Assembly: GCF_002072155.1 (NCBI RefSeq)
Contig: NZ_BDIY01000001.1
Coordinates: 558,001-622,000, forward strand
Reading direction: 5' to 3'
From: Roseovarius sp. A-2
GTDB taxonomy: Bacteria; Pseudomonadota; Alphaproteobacteria; Rhodobacterales; Rhodobacteraceae
Length of the DNA: 64,000 bases
Below the pieces are notes generated by a model. The model had not been told where the DNA came from, did not search any database, and worked only from the letters and a program-made list of their open reading frames with translations. Each line of letters begins with the position of its first letter. Within the stretch, counting starts at the first letter, position 1. Of the stretch, positions 35,180-47,471 are shown in pieces. Made by a program: the position numbers and the translations under genes.

Positions 35180-35439
35180 ACCGGGGAAAGGGACCTGTGC
35201 AGGTTCGTGAGGGGCCTGGCCCGGAGCGACACGTCGCGTGACGGCCCCGGTGCGGTGCATGGCGACCGCTGCGGGGCAGATCGCGCGGGCGACGCGGCGG
35301 GTTCCCAAGGGACCTCTGAATCGTGGGCATCTGCCGGGCGCGGTGAAGCGGCTGTGAGACCATGCGCCCTTGTTGCCCCCCGGAGAGTGGAATAGATTAA
35401 GCGCAACGCGACATGTCCGCGACATGAAAGGAGCCTGCC
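35180..35439. other. GC-rich leader between TetR and the sulfurtransferase gene
   Basis: 260 bp with no supported ORF. It holds the palindrome ACCTGTGCAGGT (35193-35204) and several GC-rich hairpins (for example GCGGT...ACCGC near 35255). The last 50 bp are AT-richer and probably carry the promoter of the rhodanese operon. I recognise no riboswitch class here. Confidence 0.4.
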
Positions 35440-36381
35440 ATGTTCTGCCTTATCCGCAATGCCTGCCTTGCCGGGGCGATGGCCGTTATGCCCGTCAGCG
35501 CGCAGGCACAATTCGGCCCGCTGCTGGAGCCCGGCGAGCTGCGCGCAGCACTTGATGCAGGCGCGCCGGTCGTGCTCGATATCCGGGGCGAGGGAACTTA
35601 TGAGGAGGGCCATGTGCCCGGCGCGCTGAACGCGCCCTATGGCCTGTTTCGCGGCCCGTCGGACAATCCCGGCAAACTGGTCTCTGAGGGTCATCTGACC
35701 GAGGTGCTGCGTGGCCTTGGTATCGACGCGGACGACCGCGTGGTGGTCGTGCATCAGGGCAGCAATCAGACCGATTTCGGGGCTGCGGCACGGGTCTACT
35801 GGACGCTGAAATCGAGCGGAGTCAGCTCGCTTGCAATCCTCAACGGCGGCATGAACGGCTGGGCCGAAACCGGCGAACAGGTTGCCAAGGGCAAGGCCCC
35901 GAGCGTGACCCCGAGCGAGATCACCGTCAGTTTCTCGGACACGTGGCTGGCCACGCGCGAGGATGTGCAGGCCATCGTCAACGGCGAGGAGCAGGCCGAG
36001 CTGATCGACGCCCGCCCCGAGAATTTCTGGAAGGGCGAGACCAAGCACGGGGCCGCCGCGATGCCCGGCACCCTGCCGCAATCGCGCTATTTCACCCATG
36101 ACCGCTGGTTCGGAAAAGACGAGCCTGCGCGCATCAAGCCGGAGTTGATCCGTCAGTTGGCTGCTGAAAATGGTTTTGAGCAGGGTGACAGGCTGGTGTC
36201 GTTCTGCAATACCGGCCATTGGGCCGCGACCAACTGGTTCGCACTGAGCGAGGTGGCGGGCATAGACGGCGTGCGCATGTATCCTGAATCCATGGTCGGC
36301 TGGTCGAACGCGGGTTACGAGATGGCAAATGTGCCGGGTCTTTTCCGCAACATGATCAACAAGATCACCGGCAAGTACTGA
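35440..36381 (+). CDS. Exported tandem rhodanese sulfurtransferase
   Basis: 313 residues. Signal peptide ending VSAQAQ (about residue 24). It has two rhodanese domains: the first (VLDIRGEGTYEEGHVPGALN) shows no catalytic cysteine at the loop (VVVHQGSNQ), the second carries the active site FCNTGHWAATNW. It transfers sulfane sulfur in the periplasm. AGGAG precedes the ATG. It starts an operon with a YeeE-type transporter, which suggests thiosulfate or sulfane-sulfur handling. Confidence 0.88.
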   Translation: MFCLIRNACLAGAMAVMPVSAQAQFGPLLEPGELRAALDAGAPVVLDIRGEGTYEEGHVPGALNAPYGLFRGPSDNPGKLVSEGHLTEVLRGLGIDADDRVVVVHQGSNQTDFGAAARVYWTLKSSGVSSLAILNGGMNGWAETGEQVAKGKAPSVTPSEITVSFSDTWLATREDVQAIVNGEEQAELIDARPENFWKGETKHGAAAMPGTLPQSRYFTHDRWFGKDEPARIKPELIRQLAAENGFEQGDRLVSFCNTGHWAATNWFALSEVAGIDGVRMYPESMVGWSNAGYEMANVPGLFRNMINKITGKY

Positions 36382-36391
36382 GAGCGGGACC

Positions 36392-37525
36392 ATGAGCAGC
36401 ACGACCGCCGCCCCCGCGCCCCAAGACACCGCACCGGGCGGGCTGTCGCGGGGCCTCATGATTTTGTTTGTGCTCGCGCTGGTGCTGGCCGTGGCGCTCT
36501 TTGCGGGGCCGCGTTTCGGCGTGGTGCTGCTGATCGGACTGGGCTTCGGGCTGGCGCTCGAAGGGTTCCGCTTCGGCTTTACCGGGCCGTGGCGGCGGAT
36601 GATCCTGGAGCGCGACGCCTCGGGGCTGATCGCGCAATTGATCTGCATCGCGATCGTGGCGCTTGCGGCGTTTCCGCTGCTGGCGGCGAACGGGGCCGAG
36701 TTGAAGGGCGCGCATGCGCCTGTGGGCCTTGCCATGATCGGCGGGGCCTTTGTCTTCGGCGCGGCGATGCAGGTGGTTCTGGGTTGCGGGTCTGGTACGC
36801 TGGTCAATGCCGGAAGCGGCAATGCCGTGGGCGCGGTCGCGCTGCCATTCTTTGCCATCGGCAGTTTCGGCGGGGCCTATCACCTGTCGTGGTGGACCTC
36901 TCTGGGCAGCCTGCCGGTGGTCGCGCTTGAGGGGACGCAGGGCCTGATGATCACGCTGTCGGGGCTGGCGGCAGTGGCGGGTCTGGCGCTGCTCATTGGG
37001 GTCAAGGGATCACACAGGCTGCCGCGCCGCTACTGGGGTGCGATTCTGGTGCTGGCGGGGCTGGCGATCCTGCATCTGATGGTGGCGGGCCAGCCCTGGG
37101 GCGTGGTTTACGGGCTGGGCCTGTGGGTCGCCAAGGGCGTGGTGGCCATGGGCGGCGATCTGTCGGGCTCGACCTTTTGGGCGGCCCCGGGCAATGCCGC
37201 GCAGGTTCAGGCGAGCCTGCTCACGGATATCACCTCGCTCACCGATCTGGGGCTGATCGGTGGCGCAGCGCTCGTGGCGTGGTGGAGATCCGGGCTGGCC
37301 TCTCCGGTCGGCAAGCTTCCGGCGCGGGCGTGGGCTGCGGTGATCATTGCGGGGCTCGTGCTGGGCTATAGCTCGCGGTTGGCCTTCGGGTGCAATATCG
37401 GCGCGTTCTTCAGCGGGATCGGCACCGGCTCTGCGCATGGCTGGGTGTGGTTCATCGCGGCCTTTGCGGGGTCCTGGGTAGGCATCCGGCTGCGCCCCAT
37501 GCTGGGGCTGGAGGCGACGCGATGA
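36392..37525 (+). CDS. YeeE/YedE-family sulfur-compound transporter
   Basis: 377 residues with about nine to ten hydrophobic segments. Conserved cysteine motifs are LGCGSGTLVNAGSGN and AFGCNIGAFFSGIGTGSAHGW, which in YeeE relay thiosulfate through the membrane. It starts 10 bp after the rhodanese gene and overlaps the next ORF (ATGA). With the exported rhodanese it probably imports sulfane sulfur. Confidence 0.88.
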   Translation: MSSTTAAPAPQDTAPGGLSRGLMILFVLALVLAVALFAGPRFGVVLLIGLGFGLALEGFRFGFTGPWRRMILERDASGLIAQLICIAIVALAAFPLLAANGAELKGAHAPVGLAMIGGAFVFGAAMQVVLGCGSGTLVNAGSGNAVGAVALPFFAIGSFGGAYHLSWWTSLGSLPVVALEGTQGLMITLSGLAAVAGLALLIGVKGSHRLPRRYWGAILVLAGLAILHLMVAGQPWGVVYGLGLWVAKGVVAMGGDLSGSTFWAAPGNAAQVQASLLTDITSLTDLGLIGGAALVAWWRSGLASPVGKLPARAWAAVIIAGLVLGYSSRLAFGCNIGAFFSGIGTGSAHGWVWFIAAFAGSWVGIRLRPMLGLEATR

Positions 37526-37698
37526 TCCGCCGGAATGTAACGCTATTGGTGGCGCTAGGTGTGGCGGGGCTTCTGGCGCTCGATCATGCGCATTCGCAGC
37601 CGCTCAACCCCTATACGGCGCCGCCTATGCTGGCGCTCGGATCAGGATTGGCCGCGACGGGCGGGCATTGCGCCGCCCCGCCGCCGCCCGTGCAATAA
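37522..37698 (+). CDS. Small exported protein in the rhodanese-YeeE operon
   Basis: 58 residues, MIRRNVTLLVALGVAGLLAL being a signal peptide or membrane anchor, then a Pro/Ala-rich tail with a single cysteine (TGGHCAAPPPPVQ). The ATG overlaps the YeeE stop. The lone cysteine could carry sulfur, which is speculation. No family recognised. Confidence 0.6.
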   Translation: MIRRNVTLLVALGVAGLLALDHAHSQPLNPYTAPPMLALGSGLAATGGHCAAPPPPVQ

Positions 37699-37729
37699 CG
37701 GCGGGCGATGGCTTCTGTGGTGGGGCCGG

Positions 37730-38875
37730 TCAGTATCCCCGCCAGATCCAGCCACCACCCAGAACGCGGCTTCCTTCGGGGGCGTAGAACACGCAGGCCT
37801 GACCGGGTGAGACGCCTTCCTCTGGGGTGAGCAACTCGACCTCTGCCTCGGTCTCGGAGAGCGGGCGCAGCACCGCGTCGCGCGGGGGGCGGGTGGAGCG
37901 GACCTTGACCATCACGGGCCATTCGGCGCGCGATGTGAGGGCTTCGTCACCCAGCCAGTTGATCTCGCGCAGGGGCACGCGGCGGGTGGCCAGCATGTCC
38001 TTGGGGCCGACGATCACGCGGTGCTGGTCGACATCGAGGCGCACCACGTAGAGCGGTTCTTCCAGCCCGCCGATACCGAGGCCGCGGCGCTGGCCGATCG
38101 TGTAGTGGATGACGCCGTCATGCCTGCCCAGAACCCGCCCGTCGGTATGCACGATCTCGCCCGGCTCGGCGGCACCGGGGCGCAGTTTCTCGATCACGCT
38201 GGCATAGTTGCCGTTCGGCACAAAGCAGATGTCCTGGCTGTCGGGCTTGTCGGCCACTTGCAGGCCGTATTGCGCCGCCAGCTCCCGCGTGGCCTGCTTG
38301 GAGGGCAGGTGGCCAAGCGGGAAGCGCAGGTAGTCAAGCTGCTCCGGCGTGGTGGAGAACAGGAAATAGGACTGGTCGCGCGCGGCGTCGGTGGCGCTGT
38401 GCAACTCAGGACCATGCGCGCCCATCTTGCGCTGGATGTAATGACCCGTCGCCATGCAATCGGCATCGAGATCGCGGGCGGTTTCGAGCAGGTCCTTGAA
38501 TTTCACCCGCTCGTTGCAACGGATGCAGGGCACCGGCGTGGCCCCTGCTAGATAACTGTCGGCAAATTCGTCGATCACAGCATCGCGAAAGATGTTTTCG
38601 TAATCGAGGACGTAATGCGGAAAACCCAGATCCTCGGCCACGCGGCGGGCGTCGTGGATATCGACACCGGCACAGCAGGCACCCTTTTTGGCCAGTGCCG
38701 CGCCGTGATCGTAGAGTTGCAGGGTGACGCCCACGACATCATAGCCCTCTGACGCCAGGTGTGCTGCCACGACGGAACTGTCGACGCCACCCGACATGGC
38801 GACGACAACGCGCGTCTCGGCCGGGCTTTTGGCAAAGCCCAGGGAATTGAGGGGGGTGTCGCGGTCAAGTGCCAT
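37730..38875 (-). CDS. mnmA: tRNA-specific 2-thiouridylase MnmA
   Basis: 381 residues from ATG 38875 ([10 protein letters not shown]). PP-loop [16 protein letters not shown], catalytic cysteines in [13 protein letters not shown] and [13 protein letters not shown]. It adds sulfur to U34 of tRNA-Lys, -Glu and -Gln. The frame extends further upstream but the 5' extension lacks family character. It is convergent with the rhodanese-YeeE operon. Confidence 0.94.
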   Translation of the reverse strand: MALDRDTPLNSLGFAKSPAETRVVVAMSGGVDSSVVAAHLASEGYDVVGVTLQLYDHGAALAKKGACCAGVDIHDARRVAEDLGFPHYVLDYENIFRDAVIDEFADSYLAGATPVPCIRCNERVKFKDLLETARDLDADCMATGHYIQRKMGAHGPELHSATDAARDQSYFLFSTTPEQLDYLRFPLGHLPSKQATRELAAQYGLQVADKPDSQDICFVPNGNYASVIEKLRPGAAEPGEIVHTDGRVLGRHDGVIHYTIGQRRGLGIGGLEEPLYVVRLDVDQHRVIVGPKDMLATRRVPLREINWLGDEALTSRAEWPVMVKVRSTRPPRDAVLRPLSETEAEVELLTPEEGVSPGQACVFYAPEGSRVLGGGWIWRGY

Positions 38876-39001
38876 TCGGGGTCTCCGGTCGGGTCTCGCA
38901 GAATATAGGAAAATCCTAACTACTCTCAAGCCCCGGTTTCACCGGTCGTTAAGGGCGATCGCGGCATTTTAACGGCCAGTGGTCAGAAAGGGGTGATAGC
39001 G

Positions 39002-39280
39002 ATGTATCTCAAGAAAGTCGGAGGGCCAAGAGCGGTGACGCTGCCGGATGGCACGGTGTTCAGCCGCGCCGACCTGCCGCCGCCGGACACGCGGCGCTGG
39101 GTGTCGTCACGCAAGCTCGCTGTGGTGCGGGGAGTCGCCTATGGGTTGATTTCTCAGTCTGAGGCGCTACGCACTTATGGGTTGAGTGAAGAGGAGTTCC
39201 TTGGTTGGTTGACCGCAGTGGAAAATCACGGTCAGGACGCGCTCAAGGTAACGTTACTCAAGGCATATAGACAACCTTGA
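39002..39280 (+). CDS. sciP: DUF1153 protein SciP, CtrA co-regulator
   Basis: 92 residues from ATG 39002 (AAAGGGG about eight bases upstream). Helix-turn-helix protein with RWVSSRKLAVVRGVAYGLIS, then ALRTYGLSEEEFLGWLTAVE. In Caulobacter SciP binds DNA and CtrA and blocks CtrA-dependent transcription in early cell cycle. It is adjacent to ctrA here, on the same strand, 95 bp upstream. In Roseobacters CtrA mainly governs motility, gene-transfer agents and related traits. Confidence 0.9.
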   Translation: MYLKKVGGPRAVTLPDGTVFSRADLPPPDTRRWVSSRKLAVVRGVAYGLISQSEALRTYGLSEEEFLGWLTAVENHGQDALKVTLLKAYRQP

Positions 39281-39375
39281 AGTGCGTGCGCAAAATGTTC
39301 CGGTGACGGTAACGCTAGGTTAACCATTTATGGCCAGTCTTGCGGGGAAGCCTGCACGATGAATGGAGAAGCCTA

Positions 39376-40092
39376 ATGCGTGTATTACTGGTCGAGGACG
39401 ATCCCACTACCTCGAAGAGCATCGAGATGATGCTGACCCATGCCAATCTCAATGTCTACACCACCGATCTGGGGGAGGAGGGGATCGATCTGGCGAAACT
39501 TTACGATTACGATCTGATTCTGCTGGACCTCGGCCTGCCGGACATGAACGGGCATGAGGTGCTGCGCCAATTGCGTCTGGCGCGGATCGCGACGCCGATC
39601 CTGATCCTGTCGGGGGCCGACGATACCGAGAACAAGATACGCGGTTTTGGCTTTGGTGCCGATGACTATCTGACCAAACCGTTCCATCGCGAGGAACTGG
39701 TGGCGCGCATTCATGCGATTATCCGTCGATCCAAGGGGCATTCGCAATCGATCATCCGCACCGGCAAGATCAACGTCAATCTCGACGCCAAGACCGTGGA
39801 TGTGGCGGGGCAGACTGTGCATCTGACCGGCAAGGAATACCAGATGCTGGAATTGCTGAGCCTGCGCAAGGGCACGACCCTCACCAAGGAGATGTTCCTG
39901 AACCATCTCTATGGCGGCATGGACGAGCCGGAGTTGAAGATCATCGACGTGTTCATCTGCAAACTGCGCAAGAAGCTGACCGTGGCGACGGGGGGCGACA
40001 ATTACATCGAGACGGTCTGGGGCCGGGGCTATGTGCTGCGCGATCCCGAGCCGAGCGAGATGGAGGGTAGGCCGCTGGCCATCGGGGCCTGA
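39376..40092 (+). CDS. ctrA: Response regulator CtrA
   Basis: 238 residues from ATG 39376 (GGAGAAG upstream). The receiver domain has [19 protein letters not shown], phosphorylation site [15 protein letters not shown] (Asp about 51) and the KPF lysine. The OmpR-type winged helix has [17 protein letters not shown] and [14 protein letters not shown]. It is very close to the Caulobacter master regulator. GGTTAACCATTTATGG, 30-50 bp upstream, holds one TTAA half-site of a CtrA box, so autoregulation is possible. Confidence 0.95.
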   Translation: MRVLLVEDDPTTSKSIEMMLTHANLNVYTTDLGEEGIDLAKLYDYDLILLDLGLPDMNGHEVLRQLRLARIATPILILSGADDTENKIRGFGFGADDYLTKPFHREELVARIHAIIRRSKGHSQSIIRTGKINVNLDAKTVDVAGQTVHLTGKEYQMLELLSLRKGTTLTKEMFLNHLYGGMDEPELKIIDVFICKLRKKLTVATGGDNYIETVWGRGYVLRDPEPSEMEGRPLAIGA

Positions 40093-44411
<4,319 letters not shown>

Positions 44412-44438
44412 GCGGTGTGTTCCGATAGGTCCACAAAT

Positions 44439-44453
44439 GTTCTTATAAAGTTC
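44439..44453 (+). promoter_or_regulatory. LexA (SOS) box, GTTC-N7-GTTC
   Basis: Exact direct repeat GTTC-TTATAAA-GTTC, the LexA recognition pattern of Alphaproteobacteria. The spacer holds TATAAA, a likely -10 element (44444-44449), so LexA binding would block the promoter directly. It is 66 bp upstream of the start of the 40-residue gene and 28 bp after recG. Confidence 0.8.
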
Positions 44454-44518
44454 TTTACAGCGCATTGGAAATATGAGAACAAATGAGCAACAGAACGGAG
44501 TTCAGGAGGAACCACCCC

Positions 44519-44641
44519 ATGTTGCACCAGATCAAGACCGCCGCGATCCGCGCGCAGGATACGATTGTCGGCGATGCCATCGGGGCGGCCGCGTTGATGG
44601 TGACGCTGATTGGCGCGCTCTACCTGCCCGGAATGTTCTGA
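44519..44641 (+). CDS. SOS-box-controlled 40-residue membrane protein
   Basis: Too short for usual gene calling. It opens MLHQIKTAAIRAQDTIVGDA, and the C-terminal half is one hydrophobic segment (IGAAALMVTLIGALYLPGMF). CAGGAGGAA sits about six bases before the ATG. The promoter region carries a perfect LexA box. Predicted topology is a short amphipathic N-terminus and one inner-membrane helix. By size, location and regulation it resembles SidA of Caulobacter, a 29-residue SOS-induced membrane inhibitor of division; similarity in sequence is not claimed. I believe related tiny ORFs occur in other Rhodobacteraceae, from memory only. Confidence 0.8.
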   Translation: MLHQIKTAAIRAQDTIVGDAIGAAALMVTLIGALYLPGMF

Positions 44642-44665
44642 CAGCGTTTTACCAGGTTTCTGCCT

Positions 44666-44845
44666 GGCGGGTCCGCCCTCTGGCCCTTCGTGCGCCGCCC
44701 CACTGTCCCAAATCGGGGAGGTGTACGCACTGCCTGTCCCAACCGGTTTTCGGGGTTTGCCTCAGTCCCCCCGAATATCGTCAGAGGATGAGGACCCGCC
44801 GCACCTTGCCGCCGCCGTTCGCTGGAACGTGCGGCGGTTTTTTTT
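44666..44845 (+). ncRNA. Candidate structured small RNA (6S-like architecture)
   Basis: The ~320-bp region after the 40-residue gene has no supported protein. It folds into a long rod: closing stem 44666-44674/44792-44800 (9 bp, GGCGGGTCC/GGACCCGCC), a second stem 44677-44682/44782-44787 (CCTCTG/CAGAGG), a large asymmetric internal loop, an inner stem 44713-44718/44769-44774 (TCGGGG/CCCCGA), then apical hairpins, followed by a strong terminator. Rod, central bubble and apical stem recall 6S RNA, but no conserved 6S sequence was verified. Alternatives are the 3' UTR of the SOS gene or a leader of the next gene. Confidence 0.5.
44809..44845 (+). terminator. Strong Rho-independent terminator
   Basis: Stem CCGCCGC-CGTT / AACG-t-GCGGCGG (11 bp with one bulge) around CGCTGG, followed by eight T residues. 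One of the clearest terminators in the window. It ends transcription coming from the SOS gene or the candidate RNA, 120 bp before the next gene. Confidence 0.9.
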
Positions 44846-44965
44846 GCTGGGGTTTCGGGGTCGGATTTGGCTGCTCTCTGAAAGGTTGTGCGGCACGCGT
44901 GTCTGTGGTCTTTTGAGGGAAGAGCGGTGGAGATGGCTTGCCGCGATCTCATGGAGGAAGGCGCA

Positions 44966-45823
44966 ATGTCCGACGAACATGCGGTCGCGGTGGCGGTGAT
45001 CCACGGAATGGGCAGCCAGGGCGACAAGCCACAACAGGATAACGAAATCAGCTTTTCCCGCGATCTGTACAGGGGTGTGCGCCGCCGCATCGGCGAGGAC
45101 CGCTTTGACAATTTCGTAGGCTGGCGTGAGATATTCTGGTCTCACATCCTGCAAGAGCGCCAGCAGGAGTACATTTCCAAATCACTGGATGGTCAGGCGC
45201 ATTGGCTTGAAACCCGCGGTTTCGTCATGCACCGTCTGGCCGATGCGGCGGCCTATCGCTGGGAGAAGGGTAATCATTCCTTTGTCTATCCGGCCATCCA
45301 CGAGCGGGTGTCGCATGCGCTTGCCCATCTTGAGGATGTGACCGGCGGCGCTGCGCCGCTCATCGTGCTGGCGCATTCACTGGGCGGGCATGTCATGTCC
45401 AATCATATCTGGGATATTCAGAAGAAACATACGACAGCGCCGACCCCGTTTCAGCGCTGCGAAACGATGGCGGCCTTCGTCACCTTTGGCTGCAATATCC
45501 CGATTTTCACCTTCTCCTGCGCCAATGACGAGGTGAAGGCGATCTCGCGTCCCGGCACGCGCATCCCGCCTGATCACAGATTCAACCCCTGGTGGGTCAA
45601 CTTGAACAGCCGCAACGATATTCTGGGCATGCCGCTGGCCGGTGCGGGAAAGGGCTATGCCGATCTCGAAAAGGCCGGGGAACTCGATGAGCGTTGGATA
45701 AGCGCGGGCAACCCGCTGACCGCTTGGAACCCGCTCTCGCATAATGCCTATTGGAAAGATGGCGATGTTCAGGCCATCATAAAGACCCTGATCGAACGTG
45801 CGATGAAGATCGGGACGGTCTGA
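44966..45823 (+). CDS. Alpha/beta-hydrolase-like protein of unknown function
   Basis: 285 residues from ATG 44966, set by GGAGGAAGG six bases upstream. VAVIHGMGSQGDKP near the N-terminus is an oxyanion-loop-like motif, and IVLAHSLGGHVMSNHIWD (about residue 135) is a nucleophile elbow with the catalytic serine. Later residues (LNSRNDILGMPLAG and the histidine of LSHNAYW) could complete the triad. Lipase- or PGAP1-like relatives exist, but I cannot name the substrate. A conserved long helix WLETRGFVMHRLADAAAYRW precedes the elbow. It is convergent with mmsA. Confidence 0.75.
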   Translation: MSDEHAVAVAVIHGMGSQGDKPQQDNEISFSRDLYRGVRRRIGEDRFDNFVGWREIFWSHILQERQQEYISKSLDGQAHWLETRGFVMHRLADAAAYRWEKGNHSFVYPAIHERVSHALAHLEDVTGGAAPLIVLAHSLGGHVMSNHIWDIQKKHTTAPTPFQRCETMAAFVTFGCNIPIFTFSCANDEVKAISRPGTRIPPDHRFNPWWVNLNSRNDILGMPLAGAGKGYADLEKAGELDERWISAGNPLTAWNPLSHNAYWKDGDVQAIIKTLIERAMKIGTV

Positions 45824-45838
45824 GCGGGACGGCGCGCC

Positions 45839-45862
45839 CGCCCCGGCCCGAAGGCCGGGGCG
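45839..45862. terminator. Bidirectional hairpin between convergent genes
   Basis: Perfect 10-bp GC stem CGCCCCGGCC-CGAA-GGCCGGGGCG between the hydrolase stop and the mmsA stop. No T-run, but the symmetrical placement suits a shared transcription stop. Confidence 0.5.
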
Positions 45863-45869
45863 CAAGCGG

Positions 45870-47369
45870 TCACTCCATCGGTTTGAAGTTGAACTCGCCG
45901 CCGTCCTTGATGCCCGAGGGCCAGCGCGACGTGATGGTCTTGGTACGGGTGTAGAACTTGAACGCGTCCGGGCCGTGCTGGTTGAGATCGCCAAAGGCCG
46001 ATTTCTTCCAACCGCCAAAGGTGTGATACGCGAGCGGCACCGGGATCGGCACGTTGATGCCGACCATGCCGATATTGATCCGGTTGGCGAAATCGCGCGC
46101 CGCGTCGCCGTCGCGCGTAAAGATCGCGGTGCCGTTGCCCATCTCGTGATCCATCGCCAGCTTGAGCGCTTCTTCGTAGCTGCCCGCGCGCACGGTCGAG
46201 AGCACGGGGCCGAAGATTTCCTGCTGGTAGATGTCCATATCCGGCGTCACCCGGTCAAAGAGGTGCGGGCCGACAAAGAAGCCGTCCTCGTAGCCCTGCA
46301 AGTTGAAATCGCGGCCATCGACCACGAGTTCCGCACCCTGATCAATGCCCGATTGCACCAGCCCGAGGATCTTTTCCTTGGCCGCTGCGGTCACCACGGG
46401 GCCGTAATCCACGTCATCGCCCGCCGTGTAGGGGCCGACTTTCAGCTTTTCGATACGCGGCACCAGTTTCTCGATCAGCCGGTCGGCGGTCTCATCGCCC
46501 ACCGGCACGGCCACGGAAATCGCCATGCAGCGTTCGCCAGCCGCACCATATCCCGCGCCGATCAGCGCATCGGCGGCCTGATCCATATCGGCATCGGGCA
46601 TCACGATCATGTGGTTCTTGGCCCCACCGAAACACTGCACGCGCTTGCCCTGCGAGCAGCCGGTGCCATAGATATATTCGGCGATGGGGGTCGAGCCGAC
46701 AAAGCCGATCGACTGGATCACGTCATTGTGGAGGATCGCATCGACCGCGACCTTGTCGCCGTTGACCACTTGCAACAGGCCCTTGGGCAGGCCCGCCTCT
46801 TCCATCAGTTCGGCCAGCATCAAGGGCACCGAGGGGTCACGCTCGGACGGCTTGAGGATGAAGGCGTTGCCGCAGGCCAATGCCGGCGCGAACATCCACA
46901 ACGGGATCATTGCGGGGAAGTTGAAGGGCGTGATGCCCGCCGTCACGCCAAGCGGCTGACGCATGGAATACATGTCGATGCCGGGGCCCGCGCTATCGGT
47001 GAATTCGCCCTTGAGCATCTGCGGCGCGCCGATGCAGTATTCGACCACTTCCAGACCACGCTGAATGTCACCCTTGGCATCGGGGAAGGTCTTGCCGTGC
47101 TCGCGGCTCAGTGCCTCGGCCAGCTTGTCCATGTCGCGGTTGAGCAGATCGACGAATTTCATCATCACCCGGGCGCGGCGCTGCGGGTTGGTGGCACCCC
47201 ATTTGGGCTGGGCGGCCTGTGCGGCCGCGACCGCCTGTTCTAATTCCTCGACGCTGGCCAGCGGGCATTTGGCCTGCACCTCGCCAGTGGCGGGGTTGAA
47301 CACGTCGGAAAACCGGCCGGACGTGCCTTTGACATGTGCGCCGTTGATATAATGGGTCAGTTCTAGCAT
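45870..47369 (-). CDS. mmsA: Methylmalonate-semialdehyde dehydrogenase (CoA-acylating)
   Basis: 499 residues from ATG 47369 (MLELTHYINGAHVKG). Typical MmsA features are GITPFNFPAMIPLWMFAPAL, CFGGAKNHMIVMPDADMDQA and the catalytic cysteine in GAAGERCMAISVAV. The C-terminus has TFGGWKKSAFGDLNQHG. It converts methylmalonate or malonate semialdehyde plus CoA to propionyl- or acetyl-CoA in valine, thymine and inositol breakdown. No other valine-pathway gene is adjacent. Divergent from a LysR gene, which probably controls it. Confidence 0.93.
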   Translation of the reverse strand: MLELTHYINGAHVKGTSGRFSDVFNPATGEVQAKCPLASVEELEQAVAAAQAAQPKWGATNPQRRARVMMKFVDLLNRDMDKLAEALSREHGKTFPDAKGDIQRGLEVVEYCIGAPQMLKGEFTDSAGPGIDMYSMRQPLGVTAGITPFNFPAMIPLWMFAPALACGNAFILKPSERDPSVPLMLAELMEEAGLPKGLLQVVNGDKVAVDAILHNDVIQSIGFVGSTPIAEYIYGTGCSQGKRVQCFGGAKNHMIVMPDADMDQAADALIGAGYGAAGERCMAISVAVPVGDETADRLIEKLVPRIEKLKVGPYTAGDDVDYGPVVTAAAKEKILGLVQSGIDQGAELVVDGRDFNLQGYEDGFFVGPHLFDRVTPDMDIYQQEIFGPVLSTVRAGSYEEALKLAMDHEMGNGTAIFTRDGDAARDFANRINIGMVGINVPIPVPLAYHTFGGWKKSAFGDLNQHGPDAFKFYTRTKTITSRWPSGIKDGGEFNFKPME

Positions 47370-47405
47370 TTGGGGTCCTCCTTCAGGGTTGCGCGCAGGG
47401 TAGTC

Positions 47406-47462
47406 TTGCAAAACTCAGGGGAAAAGAGGCAATATTCCAAAAGCGATTTGCGTTTTTGCAAA
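47406..47462. promoter_or_regulatory. Two TTTGCAAA-like boxes in the mmsA/LysR intergenic region
   Basis: TTGCAAAA at 47406-47413 and the palindromic TTTTGCAAA at 47454-47462, about 48 bp (four to five helix turns) apart, in the 102-bp gap between divergent mmsA and the LysR gene. Spaced repeats like this fit LysR-type recognition and activation sites. This is inference. Confidence 0.45.
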
Positions 47463-47471
47463 GGGAGCACC

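Noticed and set aside
35180..35439. A possible cobalamin or other riboswitch before the rhodanese gene
   Set aside because: I looked for conserved boxes (for example the B12-box order) and found only generic GC hairpins.
34655..36858. Long minus-strand ORFs opposite the TetR, rhodanese and YeeE genes
   Set aside because: They are antisense shadows; the plus-strand proteins have clear domains.
44473..44916. A 147-codon ORF beginning MRTNEQQNGVQ upstream of the 40-residue gene
   Set aside because: Its ATG lacks a good ribosome binding site, whereas the 40-residue frame has one; its later translation runs through the structured non-coding region and terminator.
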